Assembly: GCA_002842195.1 (NCBI GenBank)
Contig: PHCL01000005.1
Span: forward strand, 1 to 14,177
Reading direction: 5' to 3'
Length of the DNA: 14,177 bases
Source: Betaproteobacteria bacterium HGW-Betaproteobacteria-20
Lineage (GTDB): Bacteria; Pseudomonadota; Gammaproteobacteria; Burkholderiales; Methylophilaceae
Shown here: positions 1 through 6,589 of the stretch, one piece after another
How the letters are laid out: each line of letters opens with the position of its first letter
Position numbering within the stretch: the stretch's first letter is position 1
The notes under the pieces: generated by a model
Database searches by the model: none
Told to the model about the DNA's origin: nothing
The model's input: the letters and a program-made list of their open reading frames with translations, nothing else
Made by a program: the position numbers and the translations under genes

Positions 1-68
1 AACAAGCCGTTAAGAGTTACTACAACATGGTATGGAATGACAAAAAATCAATAGTGCTTACGAGCTAC

Positions 69-377
69 TTATGCGTTTAGCGGAATAAACTCCGCTACTC
101 CGTATACCGCAGCCAGACTTTTTAAATTCGCAGGTAAATTAGCGAAAGTTATTTTGCAGTGTGAAGCTACCGCGCGGCGCTGCCATTCCAACATTAAACT
201 AATCGCTGCAGTATCTACATTCCCAACTTCAGAAAAATCGACCTCAATCTCATCTTCATCCATCAAAAAGGCATTACTTTCAACCAAAATACTGTTCGCG
301 TTATCCATCAAAACATCGCCTGAAATGTTCCACTTATTAGCTGACTGAATAATATTCGCGGGCGTAATGTTAGCCAT
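69..377 (-). CDS. mlaB: MlaB, STAS-domain subunit of the Mla phospholipid transporter
   Basis: The 102-residue protein is a single cytoplasmic STAS domain. MlaB proteins bind the MlaF ATPase and are needed for assembly and activity of the MlaFEDB inner-membrane complex. The segment VDTAAISLM (residues 54-62) sits where STAS proteins carry their conserved Asp-Ser/Thr motif, and Thr56 is probably equivalent to the functionally important Thr of characterised MlaB. The length is typical of the family. The stop of mlaC lies 41 bases upstream, so this is the last visible gene of mlaFEDCB. A purine-rich AGAGAAA precedes the ATG. The sequence alone would only say 'STAS protein'; the name rests mainly on position. 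Between its stop and the window edge (1-68) there is no convincing terminator and no readable gene start, so the operon may continue outside the window. Confidence 0.9.
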   Translation of the reverse strand: MANITPANIIQSANKWNISGDVLMDNANSILVESNAFLMDEDEIEVDFSEVGNVDTAAISLMLEWQRRAVASHCKITFANLPANLKSLAAVYGVAEFIPLNA

Positions 378-418
378 CTTAGTTTCTCTGTAGCTGGATT
401 TGTCTAAATATTCAGCAA

Positions 419-1039
419 TTAAAGGCCAGCTGACTTGTTTTTATCCGCAAGTTTTGTGTTCAAGCTATCTAAACCATTTTGGCGAATTTCACTACTAAAT
501 TGGCTGCGATAATTGGTTACCAAACTCACGTCTTCAATCACAATATCATAAACCTTCCAGCCATCAGCACCTTTTACCAGACTGTAATCAACGCCCACTG
601 GCTGCCCACCCGATTGTAAAATTTGTGTTTTTACACTTACATTTTTCGCATCTGGCTCGGCATGCATAGGCTTATATTCAATCACCTGATTTTTATATTT
701 ACCAAGTGCAGCGGAGTAAGTACGCAACAACAAACTACGAAACTCCTTCTTAAAGATTGCTTGCTGCTCAGGTGTTGCCGACCTCCAGTTTTTGCCAAGC
801 ACCATGCGACTTACTCGATCAAAATCAAAATTAGGTAAAATTTTCTCTTCTACCAGCGCATACAACTTTTGCTGATTGCCTGACTGTATTTCCTTATCAT
901 TTTTAATGATGGTTAATACATCGTCTGCTGTTTGCTTAACCAGCATATCGGGCGTTGTTTCCGCATTTGCCATTGCTGTACCAACAAATAAACTAATGAC
1001 AAAGCTCGTTCCTACTAAAAGTTTTGCTGCAGTTTTCAT
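419..1039 (-). CDS. mlaC: MlaC, periplasmic phospholipid-binding protein
   Basis: This is a 206-residue secreted protein of the MlaC/Ttg2D (toluene tolerance) family, the soluble carrier that shuttles phospholipid between the outer-membrane MlaA complex and the inner-membrane MlaFEDB complex. Residues 1-26 form a Sec signal peptide with a hydrophobic core and a likely AnA cleavage site (MANA|ETTP). The mature part has the family's features: an early helix with LVEEKILPNFDFDRVSRMVLG (split around residues 63-83), then FKKEFRSLLLRTYSAAL and a C-terminal YDIVIEDVSLVTNYRSQF stretch. Length is normal. A good Shine-Dalgarno sequence, AAGGA, lies five bases before the ATG and fixes the start. It lies 83 bases after mlaD and 41 bases before mlaB in the same operon. 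Confidence 0.95.
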   Translation of the reverse strand: MKTAAKLLVGTSFVISLFVGTAMANAETTPDMLVKQTADDVLTIIKNDKEIQSGNQQKLYALVEEKILPNFDFDRVSRMVLGKNWRSATPEQQAIFKKEFRSLLLRTYSAALGKYKNQVIEYKPMHAEPDAKNVSVKTQILQSGGQPVGVDYSLVKGADGWKVYDIVIEDVSLVTNYRSQFSSEIRQNGLDSLNTKLADKNKSAGL

Positions 1040-1122
1040 TTAAATCCTTAATTTGTTTCAACTGTTGATAGACATGCGATTAACACTTTGGTTCTTATAC
1101 TTATAAAGCTTAACTGCATCAC

Positions 1123-1686
1123 CTAAAACGGTGCATCACCCAATTCTGTTGACGTGCCTTGTACTTGCTTAGCTCCCACGGCACTATCTGCCGGGCTAAC
1201 GTTAGTCGATTTATCATCCGATGAAGCCTCTGCCTCTGAGGCTTTGCTGAATAAAAATTGGCTAATCATTTTTTCAAGCACAACAGCGCTTTGTGTTTGG
1301 ATAATTTTATCACCATCTTTTAATACATCTTCATCACCACCCGCCTCAAGACCCACATATTGTTCGCCCAACAGGCCGGATGTATAAATATTGGCAAACG
1401 TATCAGTGGGAAAAGAATAGCGCTTATCAATATCTATCTTCACTTCAGCTTCATAACGCTTAGTATTAAAAATAATATTATGCACACGCCCGACCACCAC
1501 ACCGGCACTTTTAACTGGCGCATTACGTTTTAGGCCGCCTATATTTTCAAAGGCGGCAATCACACTATAAGTTTCACCAATTTTGGTTGAGGTTAAGTTG
1601 CCTACTTTCATCGCCAGGCCCAGCAAAGCGGCTATACCTAGCGCCACAAAAATACCCACCCATAAGTCTATTGTTGTTCTTTCCAT
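1123..1686 (-). CDS. mlaD: MlaD, MCE-domain subunit of the Mla transporter
   Basis: The 187-residue protein has one N-terminal membrane helix (about residues 8-27) followed by a single MCE domain (about 38-117). Family hallmarks are GGLKRNAPVKSAGVVVGRV, IYTSGLLGEQYVGLEAGG and a hydrophobic helix, LEKMISQFLF (about 137-146). MlaD forms a hexameric ring in the periplasm, anchored beside MlaE, and passes lipid through the central pore that such C-terminal helices form. The last 40 residues are Ser/Ala/Asp-rich, look disordered and are probably variable. The start is supported by GAGGGT about six bases before the ATG. It is the third gene of mlaFEDCB, 62 bases behind mlaE. I see nothing missing. 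Confidence 0.95.
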   Translation of the reverse strand: MERTTIDLWVGIFVALGIAALLGLAMKVGNLTSTKIGETYSVIAAFENIGGLKRNAPVKSAGVVVGRVHNIIFNTKRYEAEVKIDIDKRYSFPTDTFANIYTSGLLGEQYVGLEAGGDEDVLKDGDKIIQTQSAVVLEKMISQFLFSKASEAEASSDDKSTNVSPADSAVGAKQVQGTSTELGDAPF

Positions 1687-1748
1687 TTAAATACCCTCAA
1701 TTTACCAGCGTACAGTTTGATTTTCAGCTTTATTTTTCAAGCTTAACA

Positions 1749-2555
1749 TTATGCTGAAAGCATGAAAGCCGTTAGCACAAAATCCAGCGCTAATACTGCC
1801 AACGATGAAATCACCACAGTCCGCGTAGTCGCGTGGCTTACGCCTTCTGCGGTTGGCGGCGCATCATAACCTTGAAATAAAGCAATCATGGTACATACCA
1901 CGCCAAATGCCAAGCTTTTAAGCAAACCATCGACGATGTCTAATCTTTCATCTACATTTGCTTGCATTTGCGACCAGAATGCGCCGTCGTCCACGCCGAT
2001 GATAGGCACAGCGACCAGATAACCACCCAAAACACCCACCATCGAAAACAAAGCAGCCAATATTGGCATAGTAATGACACCAGCCCAAAAACGCGGTGCT
2101 ATCACACGTGCAATCGGACTCACTGCCATCATTTCCATGGCGGATAGTTGTTCAGTTGTTTTCATTAAGCCAATTTCAGCAGTAATAGCCGTGCCTGCCC
2201 GACCTGCAAACAACAGCGCCGTTACCACAGGCCCTAATTCACGCACTAATGTCAGTGACACAAACACACCAATCGCATCTGACGAGCCATATTTTTGCAA
2301 AATGTTATAACCTTGTAAAGCCAGCACCATACCTACAAAAAATGCCGATACAATAATAATCAATAGTGACATGACGCCCGTGGCATACACTTCACGTATG
2401 ATTAAATGAAACCGCTTATAACTCTCACCTGAATAAATCAGTGCCAGAAAAAAAAGTCTGGCGCCTGCACCTAAACGCCAAATGCGCTCAGTCGTCTTAT
2501 TGCCGATATTGCGCAATGCTCGTGTAATGCCGTTGAGTAAGGTTGATTTAATCAT
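1749..2555 (-). CDS. mlaE: MlaE, permease subunit of the Mla transporter
   Basis: The 268-residue polytopic inner-membrane protein belongs to the MlaE/YrbE permease family. An amphipathic N-terminal segment (RIWRLGAGARLFFLALIYSG) is followed by about five hydrophobic helices: residues roughly 55-85, 95-120, 150-180, 205-230 and 245-266. The motif ELGPVVTALLFAGRAGTAITAEIG (about 104-127, quoted in part) is the most conserved stretch of the family and contains the coupling region that contacts the ATPase. MlaE dimerises and, with MlaF, MlaD and MlaB, moves phospholipid between the inner membrane and the periplasmic carrier. The gene follows mlaF by 40 bases. No clear Shine-Dalgarno sequence precedes the ATG, so translation may depend on coupling or on A/T-rich leader sequence. 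Confidence 0.95.
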   Translation of the reverse strand: MIKSTLLNGITRALRNIGNKTTERIWRLGAGARLFFLALIYSGESYKRFHLIIREVYATGVMSLLIIIVSAFFVGMVLALQGYNILQKYGSSDAIGVFVSLTLVRELGPVVTALLFAGRAGTAITAEIGLMKTTEQLSAMEMMAVSPIARVIAPRFWAGVITMPILAALFSMVGVLGGYLVAVPIIGVDDGAFWSQMQANVDERLDIVDGLLKSLAFGVVCTMIALFQGYDAPPTAEGVSHATTRTVVISSLAVLALDFVLTAFMLSA

Positions 2556-2595
2556 TTATTTATTTTTTTGTGGGGTTTCAAATTTAACTGAATTT

Positions 2596-3405
2596 TTATT
2601 GAGCTAATGTCGGCGTTAGCAGCTCAGATTGATAATTGCCCGCAGGGTAATGAAATGGCACAGGACCATCTTTATCGCCATGTACAAACTGATGCACAAA
2701 TGGCTGTATGGACTGCATTAAATCATGCGGAGTGCCTTCAGCAGCAACCACGCCATCTGCCACAAAATACACGTAATCTGCAATTAAAAAAGTTTCTTTT
2801 ACATCATGCGACACGATAATGGAAGTTGCACCTAACGCATCATTCAAACTACGAATTAAACCACAAACCACGCCCAGCGATACCGGGTCCAAGCCGGCAA
2901 ACGGCTCATCGTACATGATCATGCAAGGGTCCAGCGCAATGGCACGCGCCAGTGCAACGCGCCTCACCATGCCGCCAGAAAGTTCTGCTGGCATTAAAGT
3001 ATGTGCGCCGCGCAACCCAACCGCATTAAGCTTCATTAACACCAAATCTCTAATCATCGAATCAGGTAAATCTGTCAGCTCGCGCATGGGAAAAGCCACA
3101 TTCTCGAATACCGATAAATCAGTGAATAAGGCACCATGCTGAAACAACATACCCATTTTGCGGCGCAGCCTGAAAATGCCGTCACGATCCTGCTGATGCA
3201 CTACGTCGCCATCCACCCGCACTTCACCGCTATTGGGCTTAATCTGCCCGCCGATTAAACGCAGCAGGGTTGTTTTACCGCTACCGCTACCGCCCATAAT
3301 CGCCACCACCTTGCCACGCGGAAACACCATATTGATGCCTTTGTGCAACAAACGGCCTTTGTAACCAAAGGATAAATTGTCAATTTCTACGATATTGTTA
3401 GCCAT
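2596..3405 (-). CDS. mlaF: MlaF, ATPase subunit of the Mla transporter
   Basis: This 269-residue ABC ATPase energises phospholipid transport by the MlaFEDB complex on the cytoplasmic face of the inner membrane. All nucleotide-binding motifs are intact: Walker A GGSGSGKT (38-45), Q-loop Gln89, signature LSGGM (142-146), Walker B MIMYDE (162-167) and the switch His200. The C-terminal tail after about residue 235 (VHQFVHGDKDGPVPFHYP) is typical of MlaF, whose tail reaches over the partner subunit and MlaB. It is the first gene of a complete mlaFEDCB operon; mlaA, the outer-membrane partner, is not in the window. The ATG has no Shine-Dalgarno match (the leader reads ACCACCTCG), which is unusual for the lead gene. 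Confidence 0.96.
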   Translation of the reverse strand: MANNIVEIDNLSFGYKGRLLHKGINMVFPRGKVVAIMGGSGSGKTTLLRLIGGQIKPNSGEVRVDGDVVHQQDRDGIFRLRRKMGMLFQHGALFTDLSVFENVAFPMRELTDLPDSMIRDLVLMKLNAVGLRGAHTLMPAELSGGMVRRVALARAIALDPCMIMYDEPFAGLDPVSLGVVCGLIRSLNDALGATSIIVSHDVKETFLIADYVYFVADGVVAAEGTPHDLMQSIQPFVHQFVHGDKDGPVPFHYPAGNYQSELLTPTLAQ

Positions 3406-3454
3406 AAAACGAGGTGGTTTCTTTTATTGTTTATATCATTTTTAAGAAGCCATC

Positions 3455-3482
3455 ATTCTAAAACAATTTGAGGAGTAAGCAA
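3455..3482 (-). promoter_or_regulatory. Candidate sigma-70 promoter for mlaFEDCB
   Basis: On the minus strand a -35-like TTGCTT (3477-3482) and a -10-like TAGAAT (3455-3460, five of six matches to consensus) are separated by 16 bases. Transcription would start around 3448, giving a leader of about 40 bases before mlaF. The -35 match is weak, so this is a suggestion only. It is the best candidate in the 135 bases upstream of mlaF. Confidence 0.35.
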
Positions 3483-3533
3483 GCGGTTAAATTGCGTTGC
3501 TTGCAAATTTAGTAATGTGAAATTTTCAAAGAC

Positions 3534-3560
3534 AACAAAAAATCCCACCGAAGTGGGCTT
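3534..3560 (-). terminator. Rho-independent terminator after the pilin gene
   Basis: Read on the minus strand, a stem CCCAC/GTGGG (3544-3548 with 3553-3557) closes a TTCG tetraloop and is followed by ATTTTTTG. This is a short but textbook intrinsic terminator. It points with the pilin gene, about 125 bases past its stop codon, and lies upstream of the mla promoter, insulating the two units. Confidence 0.75.
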
Positions 3561-3563
3561 TAT

Positions 3564-3596
3564 GTAGCCTAGATGAAGCAAAGCGTAATCTAGGGG
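3564..3596 (+). repeat. REP-like short palindromic repeat, copy A
   Basis: The unit begins GTAGCC and has a 7-bp stem, CCTAGAT (3568-3574) with ATCTAGG (3588-3594), around a 13-base loop. It resembles the widespread proteobacterial repeat of the form TAGCCnnGATGnAGC...AATCnnGG. A second copy in opposite orientation lies 13 bases away (3609-3640). Confidence 0.6.
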
Positions 3597-3608
3597 TTAT
3601 TCGTAAAT

Positions 3609-3640
3609 ACCCTCGATTCCATTACATTGCATCGAGGCTT
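3609..3640 (-). repeat. REP-like short palindromic repeat, copy B (inverted)
   Basis: Read on the minus strand this unit reads AAGCCTCGATGC... to ...AATCGAGGG. Its 7-bp stem (3611-3617 with 3631-3637) surrounds a 13-base loop, the same geometry as copy A. The stem differs from copy A at one pair (C-G instead of A-T), which preserves pairing. Copies A and B form a head-to-head doublet. Confidence 0.6.
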
Positions 3641-3646
3641 ATTGTA

Positions 3647-3674
3647 CTACTCAGGCATTAATCAGCCTGAGTAG
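3647..3674 (-). repeat. Perfect 10-bp inverted repeat just after the pilin stop
   Basis: CTACTCAGGC (3647-3656) pairs perfectly with GCCTGAGTAG (3665-3674) around an 8-base loop. It begins eight bases past the pilin stop codon. No T-run follows on either strand, so it is more likely an mRNA 3'-end stabiliser or part of a structured 3' region than a stand-alone terminator. Confidence 0.55.
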
Positions 3675-3682
3675 CCTGAACC

Positions 3683-4357
3683 TCAGAAGGCCATACAAAC
3701 ATTGTAAGGTGTTGAATCATCAACAGCACCAGCGCCAGTAGTTGGAGACCAGACTGTGGTACCACCAGCATAGCTTCTTACTGAACCTGTAGAAGTTTCT
3801 CCGTCATCCAGCGTAATATCAATTTGTTTGGCAAATTTACCTAATATGCCAGCAGAGCAGATTACATAAGCGCCGTTTATACTCGTAGGGCTATTAGGTC
3901 CAGCGACATTGAAATCCGAAACGCTTTGAACGCCAATTCGCCCACCGTCAGCATTTGTTGGATAGTAGTTTAAGTCTGTACCTGTTGTTGGTCCCGGGGC
4001 CAAGCCTGCTAAACGAACATGTTGCCAGAATATTCCCGCCTCTGTTGTCGGAGCCGTGCCGTTTGTCCCACCATCCCACGCGCCGCTGATTATTGCATCA
4101 CCCGCACCTGCTGCAGGCCCCATTGCAGTACCCCCCAAATGCGCTACCGGGTTGCTATCATCACCGGGCAAAGCCCTGTATTTATCCTGATAGCCGTATA
4201 TGTAAACTTGAGTGTTTTTAAAATCGCTCACCATATTTTTAACCTTGGCACTATTAATCAATTCCTGGCCTTTTAACACGCCACCCAAGAGCAAGCCAAT
4301 AATCACCAGCACAATCGCCAACTCAATTAAGGTAAAACCTGTTTGTTGTTTATTCAT
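3683..4357 (-). CDS. Type IV pilin/pseudopilin-like protein (prepilin N-terminal methylation domain)
   Basis: The 224-residue protein begins with a class III prepilin leader: a 7-residue MNKQQTG, cleavage after Gly7, mature Phe1 (residue 8) and the essential Glu5 (residue 12), followed by the hydrophobic helix LAIVLVIIGLLLGGVL. A prepilin peptidase would process it, and the helix would insert into a pilus or type II secretion pseudopilus. The body contains YRALPGDDSNP (60-70) and is rich in Gly, Thr and Ala. Cys167 and Cys221 could form the C-terminal disulfide common in pilins. The LDDGETSTGSVR stretch (183-194) recalls small Gly-rich pseudopilin-like families; I cannot assign it to PilA, FimT or GspG/H. 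GGGGA about seven bases before the ATG supports the start. It stands alone with its own sigma-54-like promoter and terminator; no other pilus gene is in the window. Confidence 0.85.
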   Translation of the reverse strand: MNKQQTGFTLIELAIVLVIIGLLLGGVLKGQELINSAKVKNMVSDFKNTQVYIYGYQDKYRALPGDDSNPVAHLGGTAMGPAAGAGDAIISGAWDGGTNGTAPTTEAGIFWQHVRLAGLAPGPTTGTDLNYYPTNADGGRIGVQSVSDFNVAGPNSPTSINGAYVICSAGILGKFAKQIDITLDDGETSTGSVRSYAGGTTVWSPTTGAGAVDDSTPYNVCMAF

Positions 4358-4435
4358 TTAGTTCCCCGAACCATAATCTAAAGTGTATGTGAAGCTTTGT
4401 AATTAAGAAATAATGTTAGCTATCAGAGTTAAATA

Positions 4436-4451
4436 AGCAAATACCATACCA
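4436..4451 (-). promoter_or_regulatory. Sigma-54 (RpoN) promoter upstream of the pilin gene
   Basis: The minus strand reads TGGTATGGTATTTGCT. Against the consensus TGGCACG-N4-TTGCW it matches at ten of twelve defined positions, with the invariant GG and GC exactly ten bases apart. Transcription would start near 4425, leaving a leader of about 68 bases. Pilin genes are classically RpoN/PilR-dependent, which fits. An imperfect palindrome TGGC-N6-GCCA (4461-4474) lies just upstream on the promoter-distal side. Confidence 0.6.
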
Positions 4452-4577
4452 AGCACCTTTTGGCCAATTTGCCAGCATTTGCTTGCATTCTATAAGATTT
4501 TGCAAAAAATAGGCATAATAATTGTCGAAAAATTTAACAAATGTGTTCAAGTTTAAACACTACCAAGACCGATTAGT

Positions 4578-4604
4578 TTGTTAAAGTATAAATTAAAGTA
4601 TAAA
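4578..4604 (+). repeat. Tandem 12-base AT-rich repeat, possible kinase promoter
   Basis: TTAAAGTATAAA occurs twice back to back (4581-4592 and 4593-4604). The second copy supplies a TATAAA that, with TTGTTA at 4578-4583, makes a sigma-70-like pair with a short 15-base spacer, pointing at the kinase gene. Nothing else in the 303-base gap 4358-4660 is recognisable apart from the sigma-54 promoter. Confidence 0.35.
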
Positions 4605-4675
4605 TTAAGCAATGTTAAACGCATTAGATTATACCAGTTAGCTATTTTTTATAAAATTCATTGAGCCAACATTTT

Positions 4676-6382
4676 ATGCAACCACTATTGAAATTGTATC
4701 GCCAGCTATTTAACGATTCTGATCGATTGATGGCGTTGATGATTTTGTCATTGCACGCCATGCTGATTTTGGGCGGGACGAGCGACCTGCATAACGCTTT
4801 ATTTTTATGTCACTACGGCTTCTTTTTATTGTGGCAACCGATTCTACGGAAAACCGACAGGCTTTCATGGCAGGCCGTGCTACTGATCGTTGTGGGTGCG
4901 GGCATTATCATGTCTTTCAATAGTTGGTGGATAACCGCACTGTGGATAGCAAGTTTGTTTGCACTCATCGGCGGGCGTGTTTTTTCTGGGGAATCAACGC
5001 GCGATAGATTGCCTAACCTTTTAGCCTCCACCTACTTACTTGCCATATTGTTGCTATGGGTTGTACCTAATCTGCTGAATGCCAAGGATGATTTAGCTGC
5101 GGCTGAATTTTTACTGATTTACCTGTTACCAGTTCTGCCGCTTAGCATTTTATTTTTATCGGTTAAAAGAAAACACGATGTACCAATCGTAAATATAGAT
5201 TTTTTTTACACTTTATTGATTTTTTTACTCGTCTTAATCGTCATACTCGGCAGCTATACCATTGGCGTTATCTGGAAATTTCACTACATTAAATTATTGA
5301 TTGTCGTGGCGATGACGCTGGCGGCTGCGCTGGTTACGCTGAGCTGGTTATGGAATCCGAGTGCAACATTTTCTGGATTAGAAGTATTGATGTCACGTTA
5401 TTTGTTGAGCATCGGTCTGCCTTTTGAACATTGGATAAGCCAAATTGCAATGCATGCGGAAATTGAACCGACCGCAGAACAGTTTTTGCAAACTTCCATG
5501 CAAGCGCTATCCTCACTCAAGTGGGTGTGTGGCTTAACGTGGAGCGTCGAGCAGACAAAAAATCAGCTGGGTGAACCCTCGCCATATATTTCAACTTTTA
5601 ATTTTCATCAGCTGCATTTAACCGTGTATTCATGCTGGCAATTTACGCCCACCATGTATTTGCATGTGCAACTACTCACCCAAATATTAGGCGAGTTTTA
5701 TGAAGCCAAACGCCGTGAAGAAACCATTAGCCAAAACAATTACATGCAATCACTATATGAAACCGGCTCTCGACTCACGCATGATATTAAAAACATTTTG
5801 CAATCCATGGGCACGCTTTCTGCAGCGGCAGAACAAATCAATCAGGATGGAAGCGAGGATGCCAGACTAATTGAATTGGTCAAACAGCAATTACCCAGAT
5901 TAAACCAACGCCTAGCCAGCACACTGACAAAACTTGAACGCCCGAGTGTCGAGAAAAAAAGCCAGGCAAAAGTTGCCAGCTGGTGGAAAAGTTTTAAACA
6001 ACTCAATACGCATCTGCCAGTATTATTTGAAGCGCCCGCCAATATGCCCAAAGTTGATATTGACCCGGACGTGCTCGACAGCGTGGTGGACAATCTGCTG
6101 CAAAATGCTTTAGAAAAAGCAAAGCTAGTGGAAAACACCATCATTAAAGTGACTTTAATGCCATCGCAAAATTTTTGTCTGGAAGTTACCGATACCGGCT
6201 CTGCAATGTCTGAAACAGTCGCCAAAAAGTTGTTTCAATCACATGTGAGTTCAAAAAGCGGTTTAGGCGTTGGCTTGTACCATGCTGCCCAACAGGCAAA
6301 GCAGGCGGGTTATGCCTTAAGTCTGGTAGAAAACCGTAACGGTGAGGTGCGCTTCAGGTTAGAAAGCATAATCGCCGAATAA
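4676..6382 (+). CDS. Polytopic membrane sensor histidine kinase, orphan
   Basis: This is a 568-residue sensor kinase by the ATG at 4676; a TTG at 4661 would add five residues, and neither start has a good ribosome site. The N-terminal part has about eight membrane helices (roughly 17-33, 38-55, 64-80, 83-100, 113-132, 143-162, 173-199, 202-225), with no large periplasmic loop. Residues about 232-345 look like a GAF-type domain by position and style (tentative). The catalytic part is intact: phospho-acceptor RLTHDIKN with His369, N-box DNLLQNALEKA (472-482), G1 box DTG (506-508) and G2 box SGLGVGLYHA (528-537). The HDIKN style and layout recall PrsK-like kinases of exopolysaccharide/PEP-CTERM systems, but the usual length and partner are absent. 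No response regulator is adjacent. It diverges from the pilin gene. Ligand and partner are unknown. Confidence 0.85.
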   Translation: MQPLLKLYRQLFNDSDRLMALMILSLHAMLILGGTSDLHNALFLCHYGFFLLWQPILRKTDRLSWQAVLLIVVGAGIIMSFNSWWITALWIASLFALIGGRVFSGESTRDRLPNLLASTYLLAILLLWVVPNLLNAKDDLAAAEFLLIYLLPVLPLSILFLSVKRKHDVPIVNIDFFYTLLIFLLVLIVILGSYTIGVIWKFHYIKLLIVVAMTLAAALVTLSWLWNPSATFSGLEVLMSRYLLSIGLPFEHWISQIAMHAEIEPTAEQFLQTSMQALSSLKWVCGLTWSVEQTKNQLGEPSPYISTFNFHQLHLTVYSCWQFTPTMYLHVQLLTQILGEFYEAKRREETISQNNYMQSLYETGSRLTHDIKNILQSMGTLSAAAEQINQDGSEDARLIELVKQQLPRLNQRLASTLTKLERPSVEKKSQAKVASWWKSFKQLNTHLPVLFEAPANMPKVDIDPDVLDSVVDNLLQNALEKAKLVENTIIKVTLMPSQNFCLEVTDTGSAMSETVAKKLFQSHVSSKSGLGVGLYHAAQQAKQAGYALSLVENRNGEVRFRLESIIAE

Positions 6383-6383
6383 C

Positions 6384-6536
6384 TATAGCTAATCCCAAAA
6401 ATAACGTCATGATATGCCAAGATAATTGATTGGTAGGAGCGACGTCCCCGTCGCGATTGCACCATTGCTTCGCGACGGGGGCGTCGCTCCTACCAAAAAC
6501 AATATGTGGCTGTCATTATTTACGGGACTAGCTATA
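6384..6536. mobile_element. MITE-like palindromic element with nested inverted repeats
   Basis: The ends are imperfect inverted repeats: TATAGCTAATCCC (6384-6396) faces GGGACTAGCTATA (6524-6536), and AAATAA (6399-6404) faces TTATTT (6516-6521). At the centre is a long hairpin (6430-6496). The whole element is about 153 bases, has no coding capacity and begins two bases after the kinase stop codon. Small non-autonomous elements have this layout. I see no clear target-site duplication and no second copy in the window. Confidence 0.5.
6430..6496. repeat. REP-like hairpin, 26-bp stem
   Basis: Bases 6430-6455 pair with 6471-6496 over 26 positions with one G-T wobble, around a 15-base loop. The arms begin TTGGTAGGAGCGACG and are GC-rich, unlike the flanks. 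They resemble the TAGGAGCG(a/g)C... palindromic repeats common in proteobacterial intergenic DNA. The structure could also terminate or stabilise the kinase mRNA. Confidence 0.75.
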
Positions 6537-6589
6537 TATTAAATAACGGCATTAAAGTAACTGTAATAAAGTAGTACAAAAAAACCTGA

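Noticed and set aside
1..68. Possible next gene of the mla operon at the window edge
   Set aside because: All minus-strand starts in this short stretch meet stop codons within a few triplets, so no gene can be supported.
2819..3142. A 107-codon plus-strand open frame
   Set aside because: It is antisense to the ATPase core of mlaF, with no ribosome site and no recognisable protein features.
4676..6382. Calling the kinase PilS or PrsK
   Set aside because: PilS normally sits with PilR and has a PAS domain; PrsK is longer and lies in exopolysaccharide loci. Neither context nor length fits.
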